Source of the DNA: Roseiflexus sp. RS-1
Lineage (GTDB): Bacteria; Chloroflexota; Chloroflexia; Chloroflexales; Roseiflexaceae
Direction: 5' to 3'
Length of the DNA: 64,000 nt
NCBI RefSeq assembly: GCF_000016665.1
Contig: NC_009523.1
Span: 5,393,501 to 5,457,500, forward strand
Of the stretch, positions 25,521 to 33,609 are shown piece after piece. Under the pieces are notes generated by a model. That model was not told the DNA's origin, made no database searches, and was given only the letters and a program-made list of their open reading frames with translations. The position numbers and the translations under genes are program-made. Position 1 is the stretch's first letter; the number at the start of each line of letters is the position of its first letter.

Positions 25521-27512
25521 TCACCGTTCAACACTCGCCAGTTCGAGTTCAACGTACTCCTGCCTGATCAGCGCATCTTCGGGAACGCCGAAGCGTCGCA
25601 GCAGTTCACCGATGAGTTCCACCTTGTGTTCGGCGTCCTTCCGACTCCAGGTGCGACTCTTGATTTCCAGGTACGGTCCGGGGCGTGCGTGCCCGATCAG
25701 GGTGTCGAGATTGACTGCAAAATCGGCGTCGCGGTACTGAATACGCCAGCGGCGGCGGCGCTTTTCGATCTCGACGATCCGATCTGGCTGGAAGTACTCG
25801 CGGTAGAAGCGCAGGGTACGGTCGGCGCGGGCGGTGTAGCGGGCGCGACCGAACAGGATCGCCGACTGGTATTCGCCACGCAGGGCGGGCGCCATCAGGG
25901 TGATGGTGTACTTTGGCTCGGCGCGCGCGCCTGGATCGGTACGGTGATCTTCACGAATGCGGATACGCCCACGCTCTTCGTCGTCCCACAGGAAGTAGGT
26001 ATCGTACTGGGTGCGTTCACTCGCCTTGGTAATCGTAATGCCGGGTTCGTAGAGCGACTGAATGACACGTTCGGCGGTTTGCGGGTCGATTGGCGCCTTC
26101 GCCTGCACCTCGAAAATCTCGGATTGCTGAACGCCGCCGATTGCCAGGATCTTATCGAGCAGGTTGTCTTCCCGCGCAGCCAGGAACACATCGATCCGGT
26201 CGGCGATGATCTGCGCGCGGCGCAACACATCTTCCTCATCGATCGTCAGCAGCGTCTGATTGCGCAGAAGGAAGCGCCCATCCACCAAAACGTCGCGCAC
26301 ATCCGCCGAGCGCGCGCCGTAGACCAGATGTGAATAGAGCGCGTCGGGCGCGTAGTGATAGCGCGGCGCGGAATGGAGCCGCCCCAGCGCGACAACTGCG
26401 ATGTCGGCGCGTTTCCCTGCTTCGAGCGACCCGATCAGGTGGTCGAGATGGATCGCCCGCGCGCCAGATGATGTTGCCAGCGCCAGCGCATCGCGTGCCG
26501 GCACTGCCGTCGGATCGCCGCTCACCCCTTTTGGCAGCAGGGCAGCCAGATGAACCTCGGTAAACATATCCTGATCATCGTTCGATGCCGGTCCATCGGT
26601 GCCCAGACCCACGCGCAGACCGGCTTCGATGAAGCGTCGGATGGGAGCGATGCCGCTGGCAAGTTTCAGGTTCGATGATGGGCAGGGGACGACCCCGACG
26701 TGTCCCTCGCGCAGCAACCGGATATCATCTTCGGTTGCGTGGACGCAGTGCGCCGCGATGCACTTGCCATCAAACGCGCCAACCCGTCTGGCGTAGCGAA
26801 TAGGGGTCACCTCGCGCTCCTGACGACTCTCCTCGACCTCGCGTTCGGTTTCCGAGAGGTGGGTGACCAGCGGCACGCCGTAGCGACGGCAGAGTGCAGC
26901 CGCTTCACGGTAGATCGTATCGGTGCAGGTATAGGGGGCATGGGGCGCAATGGTTGGAATGATCCGCTCATGCCCGTGCCACTGTTCGATGAACATGCGC
27001 GCGCGCTCCAACCCCTCATCGAAGGACGCCGCATCGGGGGTGGGCAGGCGCATCACCGTCTGCCCGCAGATCGCGCGCATACCGGCAAGGTCGGCGGCGC
27101 GGGCGACCTCTTCTTCGAAATAGTACATATCGACGAAGGTCGTCGTCCCGCCGCGGATCATCTCGGCGCACGAGAGTTGCGTACCGGTGAAAACAAACTC
27201 CGGATCGACAAAGCGGCTCTCGACCGGGAACATATACCCGAAGAGCCAGACATCGAGTTGTTGATCGGCGACCAGACCGCGCAACAGGCTCATCGGCACG
27301 TGTGCGTGGGCATTGATCAGACCGGGGATGATCGCGCATCCCCGGCAATCGACGGTTTCGCGTGCGCTGAACCGCGCCGTGAGGTCGGCGGAAGGACCGA
27401 CGGCGACAATCTCGTTGCCGCGCACGGCGACTGCCCCGTCGAGAAAGATGCGCCACGCGGAGTCCATGGTCACCACCGCGCCATGAACAAGCAGAATATC
27501 GACAGTCTCCAT
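25521..27512 (-). CDS. Amidohydrolase (S-adenosylhomocysteine/guanine deaminase type) fused to a CYTH-like domain
   Basis: About 663 residues. The N-terminal part (1-430) is a metal-dependent amidohydrolase of the MtaD/SAH deaminase or atrazine-hydrolase subgroup: PGLINAHAHVPMSLLRGL with the HxH metal ligands, TIAPHAPYTCTD, VTHLSETEREVEES, AAHCVHATEDD, and GLGTDGPASNDD with the catalytic Asp. The C-terminal part (435-663) shows CYTH-like features of class IV adenylate cyclase/triphosphatases: EIFEVQAKAPID, TYFLWDDEERGRIRIRED, RYRD-like strands and YLEIKSRTWSRKDAEHK. The ATG at 27512 precedes the first strand. The upper TIM-barrel enzyme could act on S-adenosylhomocysteine or 5'-methylthioadenosine. 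A fusion with CYTH is uncommon as far as I know. Confidence 0.85.
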   Translation of the reverse strand: METVDILLVHGAVVTMDSAWRIFLDGAVAVRGNEIVAVGPSADLTARFSARETVDCRGCAIIPGLINAHAHVPMSLLRGLVADQQLDVWLFGYMFPVESRFVDPEFVFTGTQLSCAEMIRGGTTTFVDMYYFEEEVARAADLAGMRAICGQTVMRLPTPDAASFDEGLERARMFIEQWHGHERIIPTIAPHAPYTCTDTIYREAAALCRRYGVPLVTHLSETEREVEESRQEREVTPIRYARRVGAFDGKCIAAHCVHATEDDIRLLREGHVGVVPCPSSNLKLASGIAPIRRFIEAGLRVGLGTDGPASNDDQDMFTEVHLAALLPKGVSGDPTAVPARDALALATSSGARAIHLDHLIGSLEAGKRADIAVVALGRLHSAPRYHYAPDALYSHLVYGARSADVRDVLVDGRFLLRNQTLLTIDEEDVLRRAQIIADRIDVFLAAREDNLLDKILAIGGVQQSEIFEVQAKAPIDPQTAERVIQSLYEPGITITKASERTQYDTYFLWDDEERGRIRIREDHRTDPGARAEPKYTITLMAPALRGEYQSAILFGRARYTARADRTLRFYREYFQPDRIVEIEKRRRRWRIQYRDADFAVNLDTLIGHARPGPYLEIKSRTWSRKDAEHKVELIGELLRRFGVPEDALIRQEYVELELASVER

Positions 27513-27572
27513 ACGTTGCTTTGCGCTCCTTACGCACGCGCAGGCGCAGCGCAATCTTTTCGGCGATCCCGA

Positions 27573-28159
27573 TCAGCAGTCGTCGAGTCGCAATGCAGCA
27601 GGTAGTCGCGCAGTCAGCGCCTGCGTTATAGTCGATAGTTCGATGCGAGCATCTGCCCGCAGTCCCAGGCATTGAGCAACACCTATGGCATCAGTACCCA
27701 AACGTGATTGTAGAGCAAGCCTGAACTCTTGCTGCGTTCCTGTCTCCATCCGATACGTGTGAATGCGAAAAGAGTCGTTGTCTTCAGGCGGCGTATGGAA
27801 ATGATCAAAGTTAAACTGCTGTGATAGGTATCGCCAAGGTTCAGCCAGAAAGAGCCGCCCGGCTTCAGGACACGCTTGATACGCAGGCATATTTGCGCAA
27901 GATGCTGAATGTAGCAATGGTAATCAGGCTCCATGCCGATGCCGCCGTCGGCATAGTCGCGCTTCCCCCAGTACGGCGGCGATGTCATGACGACATCGAT
28001 GCTCGACTCAGGGAACTGCTCCAAAATCACGTGAGCATCGCCCAGCAGGAGCAAAGGTCGGAGGCGCGTATCGCCAAGATAGGCTTCAACGGCTGCACGG
28101 TGATTCTGAACAACGATCGGTTCGGTCAATTGCGACGGCAGCGAGTCCATGGTTCTCAT
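27573..28159 (-). pseudogene. DNA methyltransferase (N4-cytosine/N6-adenine type), frameshifted or rearranged
   Basis: The frame starts MRTMDSLPSQLTEPIVVQN at 28159. Motif IV is TSPPYWGKRDYADGG, the SPPY form typical of N4-cytosine and some N6-adenine methylases, preceded by LLLLGDAHVILEQFPES and followed by LKPGGSFWLNLGDTYHSS (motif X/I-like). After this the coding sense passes to another frame (27573-27917) reading FHTPPEDNDSFRIHTYR to ALRLDDC. The missing target-recognition and SAM-binding parts cannot be placed, so an internal deletion is likely. No restriction endonuclease gene is recognisable beside it. Confidence 0.7.
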
Positions 28160-28193
28160 ATGTGTTATTCTCGAATAGATGAAGCAGAACCTT

Positions 28194-28757
28194 TTACCCT
28201 CCCTCCGCCCCCGACGGCGGGGCAACTGTCGCCTGCGACGGTTGGCGACGCGCATAGATCAGCGTCTGCATCTGATCGACCGGCGTCAGCGTCGTTTGCC
28301 CTGGAAGGAACACGCCATCGCAGCGGGCGCAGTAGAAGAGTTGCTGCCAGCGCTCACTGGCGCGGTGCCAGGCGACGAACGCTCGACGAAAGACTCGGTT
28401 CAGGCGCGCCTGTCGCCAGACGAACATGCCATGCACCCCAACAAAGACGAAGAGAAAGGTGATGATCCCGGTGAAGACCGACGTGTCGCGCACGCCGAAC
28501 AGCAGGCTGGTGCGTGGCGCTGTCGCCGTCAGTTCAGTAAGCCCCACTGCGAAGATCGCGGCGCTGATGCTGACCATTGTGCCAAAGAAGAGCGTGGCGC
28601 AGCCGATTGCCGGAACGGGGCGCGGTGAGCGCGGTGCGGCAAGTTTCTGCGCCAGCGGCGACTCCGGCTCCTCCTGCACAATTGCGCTGACCGGGCGAAC
28701 CGTGTCGTTCTGCCCGCACTGCGGGCAGCAGGGGAGAGGGGTGGTATCGGCAGTCAT
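28194..28757 (-). CDS. Membrane protein with N-terminal zinc ribbon
   Basis: The 187-residue protein begins MTADTTPLPCCPQCGQND, a zinc-ribbon half-site, and has a second CxxC (CARCDGVFL) near residue 143. Two hydrophobic helices lie around residues 50-75 (GTMVSISAAIFAVGL) and 93-112 (FTGIITFLFVFVGVHGMF). The C-terminus is cytoplasmic-looking and polar. No named family. The pairing of zinc-ribbon Cys motifs across two helices suggests that they may come together to bind one zinc. It lies next to a decayed methylase and a short unknown gene. Confidence 0.7.
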   Translation of the reverse strand: MTADTTPLPCCPQCGQNDTVRPVSAIVQEEPESPLAQKLAAPRSPRPVPAIGCATLFFGTMVSISAAIFAVGLTELTATAPRTSLLFGVRDTSVFTGIITFLFVFVGVHGMFVWRQARLNRVFRRAFVAWHRASERWQQLFYCARCDGVFLPGQTTLTPVDQMQTLIYARRQPSQATVAPPSGAEGG

Positions 28758-28777
28758 AGGGTTAGACCACGATCCTT

Positions 28778-29110
28778 TCAGTCACGCGACGAGGGTTGCG
28801 CTGATCGCCGTTGTTCGTACTCGTCGCGCGTAATGAATGCGCCACCTTCGATAGCGCGTCGGATCTCGCGCCGACGCGCATCATACTCGATCTCGGCGCG
28901 CATCAGGCGGAAACAGCGCGAGTCCATGATTTCTTTGATCAACCGGTAACCGATCAGATCATCACCGTCGCCATATTCCGGCATCAGGTCGTTGCGCGGA
29001 TCGACGCGCACATGAACCACAGCCTGACAGCGCCCGCACGCAACGTACAGGTGGATTGCGTTATCACGTTGACGCTCATCGCTGCCGAACAGTCGTCTCA
29101 GGAAGTCCAT
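28778..29110 (-). CDS. Hypothetical protein with CxxC motif, 110 aa
   Basis: The protein begins MDFLRRLFGSDERQRDNAI and has a short beta-rich N-terminal domain with VACGRCQAVVHVRVDPRND, a CxxC motif that could bind zinc. A helical, Arg/Glu-rich C-terminus follows (RREIRRAIEGGAFITRDEY). It has no signal peptide. The upstream gene start at 29110 is chosen because the sequence from there on is protein-like, while the earlier in-frame ATG at 29155 would add 15 residues of weak composition. It is 55 bp from the Sua5-like gene on the same strand. Confidence 0.65.
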   Translation of the reverse strand: MDFLRRLFGSDERQRDNAIHLYVACGRCQAVVHVRVDPRNDLMPEYGDGDDLIGYRLIKEIMDSRCFRLMRAEIEYDARRREIRRAIEGGAFITRDEYEQRRSAQPSSRD

Positions 29111-29165
29111 TGTTGTCGTGTCCGCCAGGTTGCTTCCTATGGGCAAGTATACCACGGACGCGCCG

Positions 29166-30236
29166 TCACTGTCCGGCGACGATGATCCGTCCTTCAGCGG
29201 CGCGCACCAGTCGGTCGCGGATGGTAAGGCTCAACCCTTCCTGACCGGGATCACGCGCCAGGATCAGGTCGACGCCGGTCTGTTCAATGGCGCGCAGCGC
29301 GGCGAACAGACGTTGCGCCACCACCTCTGGGTTGGCAGCCGGTCCCAGTTGAACGATCCGCACCGGCAGATCCGCCAGGGCGGGCGCATCTTCGTCGAAC
29401 GCCAGTACACCGACACGCAACCCGGCGTTGATCGCCGCCTGCGCTTCAGCGCGAATGCGCTCCAGCGCTGCGGCATGGTCGCCAGCAACCACCGTCAGCG
29501 TTGCGTTGGGGGCGTAGTGGCGCAGCAGCATGCCGGGCGCTGGCAGCGCCTCTTCGTCACCGGCGAGATAGCGCGGCGCGAAGGTCAATTCAGGCAGCAC
29601 CTCGCGCAACGCCGTAATCGTCACACCGCCGGGGCGCAGCAACACCGGCGGATCGACCGTCAGATCGACGACGCTCGACTCAACGCCGATATGGGTGGCG
29701 CCGCCGTCGAGCACCAGGTCAATGCGTCCGTTCAGGTCGTCGAGCACATGCGCCGCCGTTGTGGGACTTGGACGGCTGAAGCGGTTGGCGCTCGGCGCAG
29801 CGATCGGCACGCCAGATGCGGCGATCAACGCCAGCGCGACCGGATGCGCCGGCATGCGCACCGCAACGGTCGCCCGTCCGGCGGACAGATTGGCGGGAAC
29901 GATGGGACGGCGCAGCACCACCAGGGTGAGCGGACCGGGCCAGAAGCGACGCGCCAGTGCGTGCGCCGCCGGCGGAACGTCGCGCGCAAGCACGTCGAGC
30001 TGGCAGAGATCGGCAATGTGCGCAATGATCGGGTCAGTCGCCGGGCGTTCCTTGGCGTGAAAAATCCGTGCGACCGCCTGCTCATCGAGGGCGCTGGCGC
30101 CCAAACCGTAGACCGTTTCGGTGGGAAACGCCACCAGCCCGCCAGCGCGGATCACTGCCGCCGCTTCGGCGATGATCTGCGGTTCGGGTACAGCGGGATC
30201 GACGGTCAGAACCCTGGTTTGGATGCGATCGGTCAC
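29166..30236 (-). CDS. tsaC: Threonylcarbamoyl-AMP synthase (Sua5/YrdC family)
   Basis: The 356-residue protein makes threonylcarbamoyl-AMP from threonine, bicarbonate and ATP for the t6A modification of tRNAs. The N-terminal YrdC domain carries GGLVAFPTETVYGLG, FHAKERPATDPIIAHIA and the segment ALARRFWPGPLTLVV. The C-terminal extension (about residues 215-356) is a Sua5-type domain, giving the longer Sua5 form rather than the short YrdC form. It overlaps the preceding flavin reductase stop by four bases, so translation is coupled. The gene is probably essential. Confidence 0.93.
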   Translation of the reverse strand: MTDRIQTRVLTVDPAVPEPQIIAEAAAVIRAGGLVAFPTETVYGLGASALDEQAVARIFHAKERPATDPIIAHIADLCQLDVLARDVPPAAHALARRFWPGPLTLVVLRRPIVPANLSAGRATVAVRMPAHPVALALIAASGVPIAAPSANRFSRPSPTTAAHVLDDLNGRIDLVLDGGATHIGVESSVVDLTVDPPVLLRPGGVTITALREVLPELTFAPRYLAGDEEALPAPGMLLRHYAPNATLTVVAGDHAAALERIRAEAQAAINAGLRVGVLAFDEDAPALADLPVRIVQLGPAANPEVVAQRLFAALRAIEQTGVDLILARDPGQEGLSLTIRDRLVRAAEGRIIVAGQ

Positions 30237-30703
30237 TTCAACTCGTGATAGCCGCGACGATAGTAGATCAACGGTGAACCTTCACGGATCTCCGCGTTCT
30301 GCACTTCGCCGACAAAGATGGAATGATCTCCGCCCGGCAACGTATCGGTCAACCGGCACTCGAACGCCGCCAGCGTATCTTCCAGGATTGGCAACCCCAA
30401 CTGCCCGAAACGCCAGGCGATCCCCATGAATTTGTCGATCTCCGGCGTGGCGAAGCGGCGCGAGAGATACTCCTGGTGCTTCTCAAGAATATTGACGGCA
30501 TAACGCCCGGCGGCGGCAATCGCGTCGTGGGCGCGAACCTGCTTATCGATACAGATCAGCACCAGCGGCGGGCGGAGCGACAATGAGCAGAAGGAACTGA
30601 CCGTCAGACCGAACAACTGCCCCTCGTACTCAGTCGTCACCACGGTGACGCCACTGGCAAAATGACCCATCAATTGACGAAAACGGGCTTCATCGACTGG
30701 CAT
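30233..30703 (-). CDS. Flavin reductase family protein
   Basis: The 156-residue protein is an FMN-binding flavin reductase of the HpaC/RutF type: MGHFASGVTVVTTEYEGQ, then LFGLTVSSFCSLSLRPPLV, then a segment like GRYAVNILEKHQEYLSRRF. Such enzymes supply reduced flavin to partner monooxygenases or reduce flavins with NAD(P)H. No oxygenase gene is nearby. It precedes the Sua5 gene with ATGA overlap, an unusual partnership. An ATG at 30703 opens the conserved N-terminus. Confidence 0.92.
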   Translation of the reverse strand: MPVDEARFRQLMGHFASGVTVVTTEYEGQLFGLTVSSFCSLSLRPPLVLICIDKQVRAHDAIAAAGRYAVNILEKHQEYLSRRFATPEIDKFMGIAWRFGQLGLPILEDTLAAFECRLTDTLPGGDHSIFVGEVQNAEIREGSPLIYYRRGYHELK

Positions 30704-30846
30704 GGATACTCCGTTGCTTGTATCGAATTGCGTCGTAGAACGACACTGCGCTTATACCCGGTTCTGCCTTGTGTAAAGGAATTGCCTACAGTATAATACC
30801 AGTTAACCGTACTATTTGCGCTTTGCCTGTCGTCTCACTCCGATCA

Positions 30847-30865
30847 CCCCGCTCGTCGAGCGGGG
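30847..30865. promoter_or_regulatory. Inverted repeat in the leader of the response regulator gene
   Basis: Perfect 9-bp arms CCCCGCTCG and CGAGCGGGG around a single T lie 67 bases before the GTG start. It could be an operator or an RNA hairpin. Confidence 0.4.
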
Positions 30866-30932
30866 TCATGGGGTTGTGGAGATTTATATGTCCAGCACGA
30901 TGGCGTGGGCTCGATCACAACAGGAGGACGGG

Positions 30933-31628
30933 GTGAATCCAACCTCGATAGTGCTGGTCAATGCGCATGCGCTGTTTCGTGAGGGATTGCGCCACCATCT
31001 GACAGAAACGGGCGAATTTCACGTCATCGGCGAAGCGGGCAATGGCCAGCAGGCAATCCAGGTCGTTGACCTGCTCGACCCCGATATGGTTGTTATGGAA
31101 GTCGATCTGCCGGGGGTCAACGGTCTGGAAGTCGCTCGCGCCATCAAACGCGCCCATCCGCACATTCGCATCGTTCTGCTCAGTTCGACGATGGACGGGC
31201 AGGAGGTGGTCAAGGCGATCCGCGCCGGCATTGCCGCCTATGTGCCACGGAATATCGCACCGGAGAAGTTGTTGCAGACCCTGCATCAGGTGCGGCGCGG
31301 GCATTACCCGATCAACGACCTGGTGCTCTCTTCGCCCGATGTGGCAGCGCAGGTGCTCAACGCATTCCGCCAGATGGCGGTCGATGAGGAGACGCAGAAT
31401 GTCTATTCGCCCCTCTCCCCGCGTGAGTTGCAGGTCCTCGAACTGGTCGCCGCCGGGCACACCAACAAGGCAATCGCTCAATCACTCGACATCTCGAATC
31501 AGACGGTCAAGAACCATATCTCGTCGATCCTGCGCAAACTGGCGGTCAACGACCGGACGCAGGCGGTCGTCTATGCAATGCGCCGCGGCTGGATCAAAGT
31601 TCCGCTGCCCGACGACACGGCGACATAG
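30933..31628 (+). CDS. NarL/LuxR-type response regulator with degenerate receiver
   Basis: The receiver domain (about residues 1-120) is followed by a LuxR-type helix-turn-helix: LSPRELQVLELVAAGHTN, then KAIAQSLDISNQTVKNHIS, SILRKLAVNDRTQAVV. The receiver keeps the overall fold but has lost its catalytic residues: the usual DD before the first helix is NA (IVLVNAHALF), the phosphoacceptor Asp is Glu (VVMEVDLPG), and the conserved Lys region reads YVPRN. It therefore cannot be phosphorylated in the usual way and the Glu may mimic the phosphorylated state. GTG 30933 has AGGAGG seven bases upstream; an ATG at 30888 with GGAG is the alternative start. No sensor kinase is adjacent. Confidence 0.88.
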   Translation: MNPTSIVLVNAHALFREGLRHHLTETGEFHVIGEAGNGQQAIQVVDLLDPDMVVMEVDLPGVNGLEVARAIKRAHPHIRIVLLSSTMDGQEVVKAIRAGIAAYVPRNIAPEKLLQTLHQVRRGHYPINDLVLSSPDVAAQVLNAFRQMAVDEETQNVYSPLSPRELQVLELVAAGHTNKAIAQSLDISNQTVKNHISSILRKLAVNDRTQAVVYAMRRGWIKVPLPDDTAT

Positions 31629-31746
31629 TTGCGCTTTTCGGCAGACGTGCTATCCTGTGCGATAATGTGGCGGTTCTGCCAATCCGGTAAACCGCGATGG
31701 ATCACGCTGCGCGACCTGTCGTCGCCCTGAAGTCTGGTGAGACGGC

Positions 31747-33609
31747 ATGACTCGAATCCGTATCGTCCTCTGGCTTGTCTCCTGTCTGGCACTGGCGCTC
31801 TCCGCCTGCGGACCCCTCTCGATTGCCGAACAGGAGCGCATCCGCGATCTCCAAACGGTTGAAGCTTCGACGCCGACGGCGACGCCGCTCCCGCCAACCG
31901 ATACGCCTGTGCCGCCGTCGCCAACTCCCACCGCAACCCCCGGTCCGACAGCAACGCCGGTTCCTCCCACTGCCACCCCTGTGCCGTCGCCAACGCCGCT
32001 GCCGCCGACTCCCACGCCCAACCCGGCGCTGGCGCAGTTCAGTCTGTGCAATCAGTCGGCTGGCGACCCGACCGGCGGCAGGTTCAGTATGCGGGTAACA
32101 GCAATCACAACGACGGTCGATCTGTTCTTTGAACGCCTCGAAGTTGCGCTCGACGTTCCTGCCGACTCGGCGCAACCGCATGCGTTCGCCCGCTGCCGCC
32201 CCGCGCCCGCCGCGCCCCAGACGGTTGGCGAGGTCGAGGTGGCGGGCGCGTACCTGATCGAGGTGCAGTTCGACGGATGGCTGCGCGATGAGGCGTTTCG
32301 CGCGTCGCTCGCTGCGCCGACCGTGCCGCTGAGCGGGACGCAGGTGATGCGCGCGGCGGCATTCCGCATTCCCCCTGGCGTTGCAACCGGCGCCACGCTG
32401 GTCATCGGCGTGGATCAACCGCTGCCGTTCCGCCTGCGCCTGGAAGATAACCCGCTGCGCCTGATCATCGATGTGGCAACGAGCGGACCGGTCAGCCAGG
32501 CGAGCGATCTGCTCCGCATGCCGACCGGCGTAACGCCCGCTCCGACAACGCCGATCTTCTACCTCGCCGATGGCGATATCTGGCGTCTCAGCAACGGCAC
32601 AGCGGAAAATCTCACCGAAAGCGTTCGCGCCGGGCAGTTTGGCGATGTGACGGCGCTGACTGCGCGCGCCGACCGGCGATTGATCGCCTTCTGTGCAACC
32701 GCACCGGGCGCAATTGCGGCGGATGTAACAGCGGCATCGACCCTGTGGGTGCTGGAACTGGACAGCGGCGCGGTGCGTCAGTTGACTCCGCCGCCGCGCG
32801 GGCGCTCGTGCGCCGACCCGGCGATGTCGCCGGATGGTACGACGATTGCTTATGCCGTTGATGAGTCGGGGGTTTCACCGCCGCAACTGCGCATCTTTTC
32901 AGTGCAGATCTTCCCCGGTGCACCGGCAGTGGCGTTGACACCTTCCGGCGATGAGTGGAGCCGCTATGCACCGCAGTGGCTCGATGATGCGCGCATTGTC
33001 TATGCCGCCACAGCGGAAGATGGACGGCAGACGCTGTTCCTGCGCGAACCGGATGGCACGGAACTCGACATCGGTATGGGGTTGTTGGTATCGGGAATAG
33101 GCGGGCAGCGCAGCGCGCGGTACCGTGGCTTCGGTCGCATGCTGGCAGATCCCAACGGCAGCGCTATCGCCGTTGAAGCGCTGCGGATCGACCGTCCGGG
33201 GGCGGATCTACTGATCCTGAACCCGACCGGCGCCGAAATCGAACGTCTCAGCCCGATTGCTGCCGGCTTCTGGAACCGCCCCGTCGCCTGGAGCGCCGAT
33301 GGTGCGCTCTACTATCTCTCGACGGCGTGTGCAAGCGGGGCGGTGTTTGAGTATACCCTGCACGTGCGCACCCTCGATGGCGCGGATCGGGTGATTGCCG
33401 CCGGGATCGCGCCTGGCGACCTGGGGGTGTTCGCGGTGCGCCGGAATGCACTGGCGTATGTGACGTTCGACCGCCTGCCGGAAGGATCAGCGGGTCCGCT
33501 CCGCGTCGATCCAGACGCGCCATCGGCGCTCTGGTACTGGGATCTGGCAGGCAATGCCCGCGCGCGCCTGCTGGAAACCAATCGTGCAATTACTGCTCTG
33601 GCGCCGTGA
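31747..33609 (+). CDS. Lipoprotein with Pro/Thr linker and beta-propeller-like domain
   Basis: The 620-residue protein starts with a lipoprotein signal ending LALSACGPL (lipobox LSAC), followed by a linker of about 60 residues made of Pro-Thr repeats (TPTATPLPPTDTPVPPSP). Residues 105-260 form a beta-rich domain that may resemble an AMIN-like cell-wall binding domain (VEVAGAYLIEVQFDG and RLEDNPLRLIIDVA). The C-terminal 330 residues have TolB/WD40-like blades (MSPDGTTIAYAVDESG, RIVYAATAEDGRQ, GALYYLSTAC). It is anchored outside the cell. Its stop overlaps the next start by ATGA, suggesting cotranscription with hyuA, though a functional link is not obvious. Confidence 0.75.
   Translation: MTRIRIVLWLVSCLALALSACGPLSIAEQERIRDLQTVEASTPTATPLPPTDTPVPPSPTPTATPGPTATPVPPTATPVPSPTPLPPTPTPNPALAQFSLCNQSAGDPTGGRFSMRVTAITTTVDLFFERLEVALDVPADSAQPHAFARCRPAPAAPQTVGEVEVAGAYLIEVQFDGWLRDEAFRASLAAPTVPLSGTQVMRAAAFRIPPGVATGATLVIGVDQPLPFRLRLEDNPLRLIIDVATSGPVSQASDLLRMPTGVTPAPTTPIFYLADGDIWRLSNGTAENLTESVRAGQFGDVTALTARADRRLIAFCATAPGAIAADVTAASTLWVLELDSGAVRQLTPPPRGRSCADPAMSPDGTTIAYAVDESGVSPPQLRIFSVQIFPGAPAVALTPSGDEWSRYAPQWLDDARIVYAATAEDGRQTLFLREPDGTELDIGMGLLVSGIGGQRSARYRGFGRMLADPNGSAIAVEALRIDRPGADLLILNPTGAEIERLSPIAAGFWNRPVAWSADGALYYLSTACASGAVFEYTLHVRTLDGADRVIAAGIAPGDLGVFAVRRNALAYVTFDRLPEGSAGPLRVDPDAPSALWYWDLAGNARARLLETNRAITALAP

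Noticed and set aside
31860-32030. Apparent Gly/Val-rich minus-strand protein opposite the lipoprotein linker
   Set aside because: It is the antisense of Pro/Thr-rich linker codons, not a gene.
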